Shown here one piece after another: positions 1-12,785 of a stretch of DNA of 64,000 bases. The position numbers were made by a program, and so were the translations under genes. Every line of letters starts with the position of its first letter. The first letter of the stretch is position 1. The notes below the pieces were generated by a model. That model saw nothing but the letters and a program-made list of their open reading frames with translations. It was not told where the DNA came from and ran no database searches. The stretch lies in the NCBI GenBank assembly GCA_002633005.1, contig NMRA01000109.1:534624-598623 (forward strand), given 5' to 3'. The stretch is from Phoronis australis (Eukaryota > Phoronida > Phoronidae).

Positions 1-849
1 TCAGGTCTGACTGAAAAAGCATATCATATGCAGCCTTTACCCCACGATTACCAGGTATCTCCAGTATTTTGAACCAGTATTATATTAACCCTTTTGCTAC
101 ATCGCATAAAAAGCGCATATTGAACATTGCTGACTTCGACTTTGGCCGTTTTTGCTGCATACAATCCACTTTCAATGAAACCTAGTTCCAATCACTCACT
201 TAAATCAATGTGTTCTTTTAAGAATAGAGGGGCCTTTCCCACATAAAATTGTTGCGTGTTTTGTATATCCGTTACCATCTTTTCTAATGACCAAGTGACC
301 GCAGCCACAGCCGACTAGTGGACAGTTCTCGAAAAATGTCTGTCTCTAGAGTTCAACTTAACGCAATTCTTGTACTTACACATCATCATGGAACCAGCCC
401 TAGTTCTTTGAAAATGAAAGTCTCCAGCAAGAGACAAAAATTATAACACGGTGGGTATCCTCACCTTTAGATGTAAGACGCAAGTAAAAGATTACAATCT
501 GAATTCAGGTTTTCGTGGCAAACTACAGAAGGGTATAGTTATATTTGCAAACAATTAAATATGCTTGCCGATAGTTCAGAAATTTTTGAAGTTGGCGCAC
601 GTCTAAACAAGATATTAAATCTCAACCTCCTCGTTTCCAAAAAAGGCCTACTCTGCATCCACAGCTGTCAAGACATTTCTCACAATGTCGTTAAGACTGA
701 TCATAGGAACCCCTTTAAAATCCCTGTCTGTCTATTATGGGAACCCCGGTGAAAACATCGAATCATAAATGAGATGATTTTAAAATCTTTGAGGACCGTG
801 ATGTGTTAGCACTTAGATAAACATGTATTGTGTATATTGCACTGTGTCC
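1..849. other. Non-coding stretch without a supported gene
   Basis: AT-rich unique-looking sequence. The only open frame of note (561-752, plus) has no recognisable domain and no convincing splice sites. I see nothing else I can support here. Confidence 0.5.
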
Positions 850-985
850 TCGTAAATTCAATAATAATGATAATGGTTATGATAATGATTATGAATAAGA
901 TAATAATAATGATAATCATAATAACGACAAGAAGTAATAATAGTGAATGTAGTAATTGTAGTAACAGTAAATTAAATGTAATAGA
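850..985. repeat. Degenerate ATA/ATG/ATT trinucleotide tract
   Basis: About 130 bp of imperfect triplets (aat, gat, ata, tga). It can be read open in several frames, which explains the artificial Met/Ile-rich peptide it would encode. A simple-sequence repeat, not a gene. Confidence 0.8.
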
Positions 986-1699
986 AAGGATAATGGGTAG
1001 CCAAAGTCATGCGTTGTCAGCCCGAAGGGCATTCCTATAGAAGAGGTATGCGAAAAGTCCCGCCCAAAAGGGTGTTTTTCACAGCAAAAAAATACTCTCC
1101 AAAACTGTGCCATTTCCTACAAAATAATATCTAAAAGGGTGCCTTTTCTGACTCTTGTCTATTCACTGAGGTGGAAGAAAGACTGAATGGTCAAATTTGA
1201 GGATGTGTAACACAAAACACTGCTGTAAGAGATACAAAAACATTTTTAGCTAAAAACCTTCATTACTGTGCCAGCATTGAGTGGGTTCTGTAGTTAAATG
1301 TGGGAACCTGTTCCTTGCAAACACTGCTTAATTCACTTTAAGGTATTAGTTGTGACGGTACGTTTAGTTGCTAGTTTTGAAAGTTGTTTTCCCCCCTTGG
1401 ATATTTACTAATAACTCCACTGTTCTGTGCTTGTGCGAAAATGAAACATTGTTTTTGGTGTTGCCTTCATAAGCCAGGCAGTGTGATAATAGTAATACAT
1501 TGCATGTGGACCCCTGTGACAACAGGTCGTCTTCACTTACTATTTACAGTTTAAGTTAGTTGTGAAAGCATAAAATAGTGTTGCAGTTTTTAAACATCAC
1601 TTCCCCTGTAAGTAAAAACGATGCAAAAGTTCCCCACTTAGTAGAAAACGTCGCTAAAATTCCTCTTTTAGAAGGTGCAGGCATCTTTCTCCTCAAGTG

Positions 1700-2175
1700 A
1701 GTGAGGGCCCTTCATCATTACCTTTATAACCATTTCCGCCATCTACTTGCCATTGTCATCATTGATGCCATATTTACCGACAAAATTTGGCTAGGCTTCA
1801 CCACCTCCATTAACACTTCAGCCACCATTTCATCACAACTAACATCACCACCCCTGCCACCACTATAACATCAAGAATTAACATCGCCATATTCAGCTCC
1901 ACCATCACTGGCACTACCTTCACCACCACGGGCAATATCACATCTCCATTGTTATACCACCACCATAACCACCACAATAGACGTCCTCATCACCACTACC
2001 GCCATCTCTACCATCATCACTAACACCACACACGCTGCTAAGTCCACAACCAGCACAGGCTATCGCTAAGACAGCCTCTCCACAACAAACAACATTGTCA
2101 TTAAGATTGCCATCACCTACATCGCAACTACCACCATCACCAAACCACCATCATTATCATCACTAGCCTACTCCC
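1700..2175. repeat. Degenerate CCA/ATC/CAC triplet-rich repeat tract
   Basis: Nearly 500 bp dominated by permutations of accatc and caccac with strong strand bias: the plus strand is almost free of G runs. Such diverged triplet satellites would translate as Thr/His/Ser/Ile-rich nonsense. The borders are gradual. No domain was recognised in any frame. Confidence 0.75.
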
Positions 2176-2728
2176 GACACGACAAGACCGCAGGTGACTT
2201 TAGACGCATTGGTTGCATTTGTGAGAGCCTCTGCCTGGAAACGCAGCTGTGTTAATGGAACCTGTCCAACCCAGCCCACTCTACTGCTATCTCATGTACA
2301 GTGCATGACCCAACCTGTGGCAAGTACTGCAGAAAATGTATCAACGACAAAAAATCTGCTTGATTTACGTCTTGTGAATCCCGCAGATGGTTGTAACGAT
2401 GCTGAAGCATCATCAGCATTCTATTACACAATAAAATAACTATTGATCATTCGTGCCGGGAAACAGAGGTGTCGCATGTAATAGGCATCGTCACACGAAG
2501 CACGAGTGTCAAAAATAGAGAATTCTACACGTGTCTCAGGTTTATGACATGGGCAAAACCTCTTGGAAATTTTATCAAGCTCCCCAGGCTTGTTATAAAT
2601 AACATCAGGAAGAGATAACCAGGAAGGGACAACTGTTTTAGCGCATTTTAACGTGTTTTCAAAACTGATTTCAAAAGTAAATGTTAAAGTCGTTTGAAAT
2701 CCAAGCATTGTGTTTGAAAGCGTAAACG

Positions 2729-3104
2729 GCTTATTATTTAAAATGACTTATTCTTATTAAAATGACATAGGCAGAAAATTGAATTTTGGGCCTAAAAAGC
2801 GAGGCTCCTATATTAATATAGGAGGCCCCGCCAAAAGGCGGCCGAAGAGCGGGGCCTCCTATATTAATATAGAAGGGCCCGCTGAAAGGCGGCCGAAGAG
2901 CGGGGCCACCTATATTAATATAGAGGCCCCGCTCTTCGGCCGCCTTTCCGCGGGGCTTCCTATATTAATAAAGAAGGCCCCGCTCTTCGGCCGGTTTTCG
3001 GCGGGGCCCTCTATATTAATATAAGGGGCCTCGCTTTTTAGGCCCAAAGTTCAATTTTCTGCCTATGTCATTTTAATAAGAATAAGTCATTTTAAAAAAT
3101 AAGC
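2729..3104. mobile_element. Palindromic GC-rich MITE with internal tandem units
   Basis: The two ends are near-perfect inverted copies of each other (about 2729-2820 and 3012-3104). Both contain an aataagaataagtcatttta-type stretch and a gcctaaaaagcgaggc block. The middle is a run of units in which the self-complementary core tatattaatata alternates with GC-rich blocks such as ggccccgc and gcggccgaagagc, first in one orientation and then the other. The whole ~376 bp could fold into one long cruciform. The 81-codon open frame across it encodes a repeated SYINIEGPA-type peptide and is a by-product of the repeat. Family unknown; no target duplication could be fixed. Confidence 0.85.
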
Positions 3105-3293
3105 TGTTCGTAACTCTTTAGGTATAAAATGACACCACTTTGGTCCTCAAAGACTGCATATTAATGGCACTAGGATGCTTTGAACATGACTTATTTTACC
3201 CTTCCAAAAGATGCCTCTTCCCAGGCATGTACTCGGGCATGATCCTCTTTTTTGAACCAACAGATGTCACTAATATATGCAAATGAGGCTCGC

Positions 3294-3335
3294 ATCTCCT
3301 ACGTCATCTGACGTCATACAACGTCATACGACGCG
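3294..3335. promoter_or_regulatory. Cluster of acgtcat (CRE-like) motifs
   Basis: Three closely spaced acgtcat copies lie here. One is the full palindrome tgacgtca at 3309-3316, the consensus site for CREB/ATF factors in animals. No transcript start or coding exon could be tied to it, so a regulatory role is only possible. Confidence 0.3.
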
Positions 3336-4465
3336 AACTTCGAATTTGAACCCTCAGGTGCCTATAGTGAATGATTTGAAACGCAGTTTTACCTGATTGG
3401 GCAGATCTAAGAAAATTAAGAACTCGCACAATTCAATGTTCAAAGAACATTGAATGGTTTCACATGAAAATACATTTAATTGTATTTGGATACGCTTGCA
3501 TGTGTGTAGGCGTGGATTTCGTCATTTAGCTTAAATCCAGATTTAGAAGCAGGTGTTAGTCAAGAAATTAGCTGCTCCCGCCACGCTCAGGGCGGCCGGT
3601 GTCGTGGCGTCCGAGTCGCCGGGAAGTCTGATCTATGCATGCGCAATTCGACGAACTAATGCTAATCTCTGGTCAGCTACGCTATGATTCATTTGAGACG
3701 TGCGGCTTAACTCGAACCTATACCCGTGTTCTGGCTCCAGAGTCGTTTTTTTTTTACCCAGTTTCGGGAAAAGTTCATTTTAATACGGTCATTTCCTGAA
3801 GATTTTTTGAAAGATATGATCCCGAAATCCTTGGCCTATAGAGCTGTATCAAAATTCCTAGTTGAAACGCGGCCACTGGTCCAGCTTCTGCCGGGCGGCT
3901 GGGGAAAATGCTATAGACTCTATTCACGCGGCGGACATTAAAAACCAAAGCGAGGCTCACTGCGATAAACAAAGCGAAAGTAGACATTGCGTGTGTAAAT
4001 AGCCGGTCTTTCGAGTCCAACCTGGATATTGAATTTTAATAATGTGTCAACAATTAAACCACACAGACGTAGAAAATTACATTAGATAACATGTTAAGGA
4101 GTCAAAGAGTTGTCTGACGAAAGGGTTTATTTTTTTTCGGAAAACTAGGTTCGAAACATGAAAAGTAAATATGACCAAATTGCGGCGATCGTAGTGTTAC
4201 GGATTAGGTATTATGCTGAATGCAGGGTTACTTTTTTTCTTGTAAATTGTTGATCAAAATACTTTCTACGCGGACCAGGTCATCTGCTCGTATTGTTGAC
4301 GAGTTGAAGACATATTCGACAGTGGTGGCTGTCATGTGCAATTAGTCACATCTGGTTTAATTTGTTGATCAAGAATATAAAAATCAAGCATAGCCTGATC
4401 CTATGCACTCCCTGGGACTAACAGTTGATTTGTCATTGATCTGAAAGAATAATTGATGTTATTAA

Positions 4466-5023
4466 NNNNNNNNNNNNNNNNNNNNNNNNNNNNNNNNNNN
4501 NNNNNNNNNNNNNNNNNNNNNNNNNNNNNNNNNNNNNNNNNNNNNNNNNNNNNNNNNNNNNNNNNNNNNNNNNNNNNNNNNNNNNNNNNNNNNNNNNNNN
4601 NNNNNNNNNNNNNNNNNNNNNNNNNNNNNNNNNNNNNNNNNNNNNNNNNNNNNNNNNNNNNNNNNNNNNNNNNNNNNNNNNNNNNNNNNNNNNNNNNNNN
4701 NNNNNNNNNNNNNNNNNNNNNNNNNNNNNNNNNNNNNNNNNNNNNNNNNNNNNNNNNNNNNNNNNNNNNNNNNNNNNNNNNNNNNNNNNNNNNNNNNNNN
4801 NNNNNNNNNNNNNNNNNNNNNNNNNNNNNNNNNNNNNNNNNNNNNNNNNNNNNNNNNNNNNNNNNNNNNNNNNNNNNNNNNNNNNNNNNNNNNNNNNNNN
4901 NNNNNNNNNNNNNNNNNNNNNNNNNNNNNNNNNNNNNNNNNNNNNNNNNNNNNNNNNNNNNNNNNNNNNNNNNNNNNNNNNNNNNNNNNNNNNNNNNNNN
5001 NNNNNNNNNNNNNNNNNNNNNNN
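4466..5023. other. Assembly gap (558 N)
   Basis: A run of unknown bases. Any reading frame spanning it is artificial. Confidence 0.99.
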
Positions 5024-5929
5024 CATGAAAATACAACCTGGCTGGCCCATTCTCTGGTCGTTACTATGATGCTTGACAACTGACCGAGATGCGACAAAAT
5101 ATGATCTAACTTTTCGAAAACATTTATTTTACACGGACATATTTTGCTTCGTCGGCGTATGGCAACGACCCAACGCTTCCGAATCTAAACGTCTTTAGAG
5201 ATTGTGATGCGTGTACGTATTTTTTTCTAGCCGTTCGGGGAACAACACGGACTGAAACACAGACTCCTATGCGGATAAGCTAACAGAGCTATCGTAGCGA
5301 GCCTCGTTTTGGAACGCGCCTCCTGTCGGCGTGAATAGGGTCTACGGAACGCGTGTCCCAAAAATGCACACACTTCAACCCCTGCAGTTCAAGTTCTTTT
5401 CCCGACAAACAGTGTGCGCGGATTCCACACGGGCAGCCTACTGCATGACTACACCTTATTTTTAAAGTGGGTGCGTCACTGATCGAGTCACGACGTGTCC
5501 AGCATTCTGCACGGGAATGTCAAGCAAACGATTCGGTTTAGAAGAACCTAAATTCATTGCACAATACTACTGGGAACTACAAGCATCAAGGAAACGCAAA
5601 GACAATCTTTCCAAATTGATGAGCAATGACTTGAACTTCTTTTTCGATCTACGGTTTGTAAATTTTTGAATTTCTTTAGTCTAGTTTTTAATTCAATACA
5701 TTCATGAATATCACTGTTATCGTTTAGTGTCCTTCTTTGCGATATGGTGGTCTGATGATGGATCGAATTTTTGCAAGACAGCCTTCAACCTTCAACTAAG
5801 TTCACTGACGCATCGCCATTTCTTACAGGATAGTCTTCTGTGGTGTGCACGAATGTTTTGTGTTTTTGATGAATTTGGAATCTCAACTTCCCCTCGTGAG
5901 TAGTTGGCAGTGTCATGTCGGAGATGTGT

Positions 5930-6000
5930 AGAGGGCGCAGCACTGAAAAAAGTGGGGGCTAAAGCCCCCTCAGCCCCCCTGTAGTGCACCACCTATGGAC
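5930..6000. repeat. G-run/C-run hairpin repeat end
   Basis: The stretch gggggctaaagccccc followed by a second C run resembles the G-run/C-run inverted blocks at about 13.3 kb, 15.65 kb, 27.95 kb and 50.52 kb. Probably the end of a short dispersed non-autonomous element. Confidence 0.45.
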
Positions 6001-6299
6001 CACTGAAAAACTTGGACTGAATTAATACGCTCCGCAAAACTTATGCTTTACACATTTTCTCGAATTTTCGAAATACATGTATGAATGATTAAGTGCACAT
6101 TTTCAAGGGCGCTTAGACGACCTACTAGTGCTGCAAAAACGGAGACCCTAACAACAATTGTCCTGGCTAGGGCCCTCAAATGGTAAACCATACACTGGTA
6201 CCGAGTTGTCAAAGTTCTCTTGAGTTTTCTCTATGATCAGTATTCGAAGTCTTTCTTTTTTGTCTTTCCCCGCCCCACACCTTTGTCGGATGCCATGGT

Positions 6300-7560
6300 T
6301 TAACAGCTTTTTGTAATTTGATTAATTTCTCGTCCTCTACTCCGGAAGTGACGTTTTGGGAGGCAAGAGTTTTGCGCCAATTTCTCTTCATTATAGTCTG
6401 ACTGTGATAGCTGTCGAGTCAGTCATTGTTCTACCTCGTTTGTGATAAGTTCGGTCGTCGTTTGCTTTTGTTTACAAGTCAGTCAACATGCCACGCTGTT
6501 GCTGCGTGCCGGGATGTACTCCTTATCGTCTCACACGCGCTTTGGGTACCTTGCGTCGCTTTCCGAAGGATGACACACTTCGCCGTTCTTGGCTAGCTCG
6601 TTCATGCGAAGAACGCAGCGCTACCCGTCCACGCAACGTACAAAGCAATGGAGGGTTACCGAGTGTGTGGCAAGCATTTTCTGCCGTCAGATTATGACAG
6701 ATATGTACGCTGAATTGATGAAGGTCCCTGCGAAACAACGCCTGAACAAGGGTACCATACCGTCGCTTTTGATTCTCGGCAGTGCCCGTCGCCAACTCCG
6801 AGAAGTGCGTTTTTGAAGCGAGAAGCCTCGCGAGCTGTGGCCACTATATACAGTGACTGGAGGCACTTCATCTACTGTTACCCGTGCCTCCGAACGTACC
6901 CCCATTGCGTGCAATTCCGGGAACAAGCAGTGATTCGCCCTGTGCTGTTGTCTTTAGCCCACAGCCTGTAAGCAGCCCTGCAGCGATGTTGCGTAGTGGG
7001 AGTGAATACAGGCCCAGTTCGACACCCAGTGAAGAGGACAGTTCGTCATCCAATGAACAGATTGGTGAGCCTAAGTTTGATAAGTTTATTGTGGACTTGT
7101 ATTGGAGCTATTTGGAATGTGCCAGGTGTGTGGCGCGGGAGTCACACGGCGGGATGTAAGCAGTTTGGGTGCTCAGATCACCCTCCAGTGGGAGTGTGTC
7201 GCGGGACATTCGGGCAAGTGGGACAGTTCTTCCTCTGTACGTGAGACGATAATGAGTACACCCCAGTACGCAGCAACAGCGTGGCATGTTAACTGACTCG
7301 TAAGCAAAAGCAAACGACGACCGAACTTATCACAACCGAGGTAGAACAATGACTGACTCGAGAGCTCTCACAGTCAGACTATATGAAAAGAAATTGGCGC
7401 AGAATTCTTGCCTCCCAAAACTTCACTTCCGGAGTAGACTACGAATATTTAATAAAATTATGAAAAGCAGTAAATAAGTGAAAAATATGTCTGGGATAAT
7501 CAACGAACCTTATTTTTGTTAAAAATGACATGAAAAAAGGTTGCCTTGGCCTTTAGCACC
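6300..7560 (+). mobile_element. THAP/Kolobok-like DNA transposon, internally deleted copy 1
   Basis: Bounded by long imperfect inverted repeats: roughly 6302-6480 on the left and 7296-7480 inverted on the right. The block beginning tatagtctgactgtga on the left recurs reverse-complemented at about 7370-7388. The interior encodes the start of a THAP-type transposase (ATG 6488) and then jumps into the right repeat near 7290, so most of the transposase is missing. The right end is shared with the second copy (about 17750-17930) out to the sequence gttgcctt-gcctt. Kolobok assignment is by memory of the transposase type. A TTAA target duplication, expected for Kolobok, is visible only as a possible ttaa at the end of copy 2. 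Confidence 0.8.
6488..7294 (+). pseudogene. THAP-domain transposase, truncated and frameshifted
   Basis: The first frame gives MPRCCCVPGC followed by FPKDDTLRRSW, the N-terminal half of a THAP zinc-binding fold (first two Cys of the C2CH set, plus the FP and W positions). The reading frame then shifts. The continuation ending in YAELMKVPAKQRL lies in another frame from about 6589, and the later acidic/serine segment (SSTPSEEDSSSSNEQIGEP) in a third frame from about 6884. A cysteine-rich motif like the one in copy 2 (GAQITLQWECVAGHSGKW) follows before the coding part stops at the right inverted repeat. It cannot make a working transposase. It is a close relative of the copy at 16187. Confidence 0.8.
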
Positions 7561-10440
7561 ATTGCTACTTCAAAAAGAAGATTACCGTGGCTAGCTTGAT
7601 TTACCATATTCGCCCTAATAACTGCCCGTGCTCCCCCACACGTTTTCAGACTTGCTAAAATAAGCGCCCAGTCCTTGAATGTGTACATGCGAAAAATGCC
7701 TTACCTACAGTCCTAAAATTCTCCAGTAATGTCTTCAATAATATCCGACAGTCCTGAAAAAATTCATTATGTGCGGAATTTGTTGACCACGAGCCTCGCC
7801 GCTATGTCGGTATTTAGCCGTGACTATACACTTCCAACTTCCGGCCGCCGAGCCCCAAAACGAACACAAAAGTTTTGGTGATCTTGTGAGGAATGTGTCT
7901 CACTATGGTCTTGCCTTTAAGAACAGACGTAGTATACTTGCTAACGGGATTGTATTGTAGATATTTCCTGCTTTCAACAGAAATCCAAATTTCTTTGTAT
8001 ACGTGAAAACCACGAATCGAAGACTAATAAAAAACTTGGTCAGTGTTAAAAGCACGTGGCCAGGAAACGCGCACTACATACATGTACCTATCATCAAAGA
8101 CATTAGCCGGGAACTATCCATTAATGAAACGGGTAGCATAGCATCGGCGAGAAATGAATATTATTACTAATTTCTGACAGGTTCTAATACTTTAAAAATG
8201 TTTGCGTTATTTTAAGGGGGATTGTTTGATTAATCATAATTGGTGTTTTTAAGCCAAATATCCGACAAAATGACCACTGACAGTGAATGCTTACACACCC
8301 TTAAATTGAAAAAATAACTGTCAGGTAGTTACGTACGCATCCAGCCACACGGCAACTAATAAGATGGGCCTCACCGAGACAAATGTTGAACGTTTTTAGC
8401 ACAAGACCGGCAAGTGCTAAATGAAACACGTTCTGCTTTACGCCTACTGCTTGTGCTAATTTCTTTAGATACAAAGCACATGTAGCTCGTTAGATTGTGT
8501 TTATTCTGGCCAAAGACAGTCTCTGCTCTGGCAAATGAACTCTGGTGACATGCACGTGCTCGCTTATTCACAAACGCACACGAAGTTCAAAACAAACGTC
8601 ACATGATAGCAGCATGTGTGTTTGTCCAGAGATTTTTCTTGTGTTGCCGATCATAAATGGCTCGATGTAGCACAGATTTGTACCTGCTGCTAATTACGAC
8701 TCAACAGGAGCTTAAAAATCTTAGGGACACTATTGGAAAACTTCAGGAGGATTTTAGGTAATTTGTCGAGTCGAAACTATTTTTATTCAAGCATTCAAGT
8801 CGCCATATTGACGATTATGTGGCAGTCGGTCGGCGAGTTTTGGCCCTGGGATTTCAGTACAATTTAAAATGATCGTAATTTATCAGCAAAGTTTGATGGC
8901 AATGCACCATGATTTTGTAGAAAGTCTTTCATAGGTTACAGATACGTCACAGAGCGTAAACATGATGAATTTTAACTTCCGATTTCATTGGTTTCGGAGA
9001 ACAAGTTACAACCACCTTGGGTTACAATAATCGCCCCCCCTGAAACAAAATTTTCTAAGTGCCCTGGGTGGTTATTAGAGCGAATACGGTATTTGAGGTT
9101 GATGTTTGCGGCTTGACATAGTAAGCCTTGCATGGGACTGGAAACAGTACCACTTATTGACTCACAATCAGGCTTGACTGTAATTTGATACTTTTTAACT
9201 GATGGGAGTGTTTTATGAATAAAGATNATGTAACAAAAAGGTCCCGTGCGTAACGGATACTAAGTATGGTCCTTCTGAAGTATTGGATAGGTTCTGCTAA
9301 CGCGACCTCGCGAAAAGTCACATAAGAACTCGTGACATGTACCATCGCGTTACAAGTGAGCAGTACCTTTACACAGCACAGCTAGACAGTCTCGCCGCGT
9401 TTCTTGAGTTGGGTTAGTCTCCGTTTGAATGAACGTGGATGTGAAATTTGCCGCCGAAGATGGGTCCTTTTAAGAAGTTGTTTGTATGTCCTTCTGACTG
9501 GGAGTACGCACAGTTTCGACACCCGATTTGTCAATCATAACCCTGTCACCACAGAATTCCGGTATTGCTTTGTTGGCGCAGACGATAAATTTCTACTTTG
9601 CACTACTTTGTGATTTGCCCATGTAATATCAAATAAAATACGTACTCGGTGTTATTAACCAGTCATGTCATAACACATTCCAGGTCATGTGACAAAATGT
9701 TATCATATATCGTCAAATCTTAGATTTATAGATACCAAGTTGAAGCAGCTTTCCACATTACTTGATTTACCCGTCATGGAATAAATTATCGTGAATTTGA
9801 TGTTGTATAAGCTGGAAGAAATAACTATTATCATTTTAAAGGCCAAGTATGGTGTCAAAATGACTATTTTTACACTTAAAATACATTTATTGATGAAAAA
9901 CATCAAAATACTGTGTCATAGCATACCCCAGTCGTTAATTAAGTAAGCCTTCGACAATTTACAGTAACCCCATCACGAACCCCATTTAGCGCCAAAAAAC
10001 TTGAGACGGCGCTTTCACTAATCGAAGTCTATGACATCATCGTTATCACGAATTTGGCTTCCACCGTGTCTCCAGAGTATTGGAATCAGAGATGACTGGC
10101 AATTTATTTTAGTGCAAAATAGGTGGAAAATCACGGAAATACATTAATTTTTCATTTCACGTCAGTTAATATTAAAATTAATCAAAATCACTACCTTTAG
10201 AATTCTTATTCAATTATTTAGCACACATTCTAATACAGGGCCGTATGGAAATCCCCGGGACTGTGACTGGGGCCGTCGAAACAGCCGGAAAAACAAAACG
10301 CTTTGTCTGAATTGTTATCAGCAATTTCACAATGTTTATTATAAAGTGCAATTTGTTTGATACAAAAACTTTGATATTAGGAACTTTCCATTCATTAATT
10401 CAAAGAGCGGTGCAGCTTTTAATGATACTATTTCTGAGTC
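7560..10440. other. Non-coding stretch without a supported gene
   Basis: About 2.9 kb with only short chance frames on both strands and one ambiguous base at 9227. There are no splice-supported exons and no recognised domain. Confidence 0.5.
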
Positions 10441-10445
10441 AGATT

Positions 10446-10724
10446 TTATTTAGTCATTTTACCCACATCGACGCGAAGCTGTAGATTTTGTATACAGCTT
10501 TGCACCAAGCCTAAAACGGATCTTGCCGCCGGGATCGGGAAAGTTTGTCGCCCGGCAGTCCTGGTCGTGGATACGAATCTATTCCACGCACGGCACACGA
10601 CGGGATCAGTGGGGAAGTTGTGCAAATGTATCCCATTGCCGCTGACATTGCTGCACCCGCACACCACGCAAAGAGGCGTTTTAGCCCAGAGATCGACAAG
10701 TACAGAACGTCCAAGAAATGGCAC
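10446..10724 (-). pseudogene. THAP-domain fragment
   Basis: On the minus strand an open frame begins with a short leader and then CVVCGCSN, GIHLHNFPTDP and RAWNRFV. This order fits the N-terminal half of a THAP domain: C-x2-C, the short-helix FP motif and the conserved Trp. The second half, which should supply the C-x2-H pair, is not found in this frame: after about residue 55 the sequence is Arg/Ala-rich and unrelated. It may be the first exon of a THAP gene whose later exons I could not find, or a degraded transposon piece. It differs clearly from the THAP copies at 6.5 and 16.2 kb, so it is a separate family member. Confidence 0.5.
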
Positions 10725-11074
10725 TCAGCTGTTACGCAGTGTGGCTCCCCAGTAATTTCGTGGCCACGATGATGTCATATGAACCACTTTACGCTGATTG
10801 GTTGAGATTTTTTCTGGGGCGCTCCAAGGGGCTACGAATTATGAGCGGTGTAATTTTCGTCACAATTAATTACTTTCCGTGGTATGTAAGATGCAAAAAT
10901 AATATTTTTATGAACAATACATACATTTCTGGTGTCAAAAAGGTGTTTTAGCCGCTGAACGCTGTCTTTAAACCACAGGCAGTGCCGCCATTGCTTTGGT
11001 TCGTGTCTTTGGACAGAACTCCTTATTTTGGGTTCCTTAATGAGATTATTTAGCGTGTCTAATTACACATTACA

Positions 11075-11480
11075 TAATATCATGGACCGAATGAAGTTCG
11101 TTGATTCTTTCAGAGAGAAGTTTCACCGCCGCTAACTTAATTGGAGGTATTCGGCTTCATCCAGTTGCTGTGCATGAAAAATTTGTGGAGAAAATGATAA
11201 CATTTCCGGGAACTACAAAAACTGCAACCGAGCTGCTTCACGTCAGGCGTGTTGCTGCTGCTGCAAACACCACCGCGGTGTGATGTGTCCTATCTCCGGA
11301 ACTTCTCTCGCATTCATTCACAATATTTTCGATCTACTAAACATTAGCAGTAGGCCTTATATCCCTAAGTCTTTAGTCTCACTCTGTAGCCTTGCAAACA
11401 AAATAATCCGACTGATTTTGCCCGTGTTTGTTCGCGTTTACCCCTAAATTTCAGATTGCCATCATCACTGCTACCTCTAG
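11075..11480. repeat. Dispersed repeat, first copy (second at 17965-18400)
   Basis: The blocks ccgaatgaag, the ccgctaactta / ccgttaactt pair, and tctctcgcattca / actctcgcattcac occur in the same order and orientation here and at 17965-18300, diverged by substitutions and small indels. Function unknown. Probably an old non-autonomous element. Confidence 0.55.
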
Positions 11481-12785
11481 CGTCTCTCTGTTTATAACAC
11501 AACGTATATGAGAGTGCTATGGTTATTTCCTTCATCACTTAACAGAGACCATTTCACTTACATTAGAACACTTTTCATCTTGGCGTCCTCTAGAGTAATG
11601 AGAGCTTGAAAGTGACTTCCGTTTGATCTCGACTCAGATTTGGTTGACAGAAATTCAAGTACTACATGGTGGTTGATTAGTTTAAAAGGATGGGAATAAA
11701 TTAAACCGTTAACACCTCCCATTGTTTGATTAGCTGAAGTTCACTAATTAATTTTAGCTTTCTAGAACCGACTGGGATCGAAATTCTCACACTTATATCA
11801 GCCGTGGCCATTGGCTTTGTCGGCGGAGGATACTTCTTCGCAGTGGGAAATGTATGGAGCATGATGCCCTTGTTCATCAATTGATATTTCAAAAGGTTTG
11901 CCATTTTCGAAAGGCATTGGTACATACCGCCGCACAACAGTGGAAATTCGCCGACATTATAATATCAGGAAAGGTGTAAAAACGATGTTTATAGCACTAG
12001 GTCGAAACCTCCCGTCCGCATTACATGGAACCTATCAGTGGCGCTGAACGCCTGTCCTCAAAAGACCCGATTGCCTCTGACGGGATAGTGAATTTCAGTA
12101 TGGCGAGGCTATTTCGAAAGTCATTTTTACTTAAAAATCCTATTTCAAAAACTCCACCGACAGAAGGGTTTATGGTTCTGTCTTCATAAATATATCCACT
12201 GTTTTCCCAAAGTATGCCAAAATCTCAGTGAAGTGTTCCTTATTTTGGCGATGACAACAATGGAGATAGGACCACCGCTACTCAACCCTCAACTTCGCCA
12301 CTGCTATCAGTTCCACTAAAAGGGTTGTTACACCTGGCGAGTGTTCTTTAACTAAAATCTGACATAAGTCACGTGTTCTCATTTAAAATACACGGCAATA
12401 TCTCACGTCATCTCGTGAAGTCTTCTTTTTAGCGAGGACCTAGCATTACTGAACGGGAGGCTGCTCACCGTAAAATCTCTTCCGGTTAAAATGACGGAGC
12501 GAGTGGACGTATTTTGAGGAGCTCTGCTTAGACGACCTGCGAAATTCAAGTTTGTCTTATCTGAGTTTTTTTCTGCCGAAACATTTTAATAATGGGACGT
12601 TCTAAAAAAGAAGTCTATCACAGATTATTCTATCCCTAAGAGGTCAGCTTCAACAAGTAACGAAACTTCTGCCACACCCGAGATATAGAAAGAACTCAAC
12701 TCTCTCGGGACTATTGCAATAACCCCATCATTGGCAGAAGAAAGTAACACTTTAAAAACAATGCCTAGCGTATATAAAGGCGCTG

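Noticed and set aside
2779-3024. 81-codon plus-strand frame with repeated SYINIEGPA
   Set aside because: It is the translation of a palindromic tandem repeat whose unit happens to stay in frame.
4401-5097. Long open frames on both strands over 4.4-5.1 kb
   Set aside because: They consist almost entirely of N and are artefacts of the gap.
9227-9227. Single N at 9227 as another contig-overlap artefact
   Set aside because: Unlike 16297 and 35029, the flanking sequences are not duplicates of each other, so it is only an ambiguous base.
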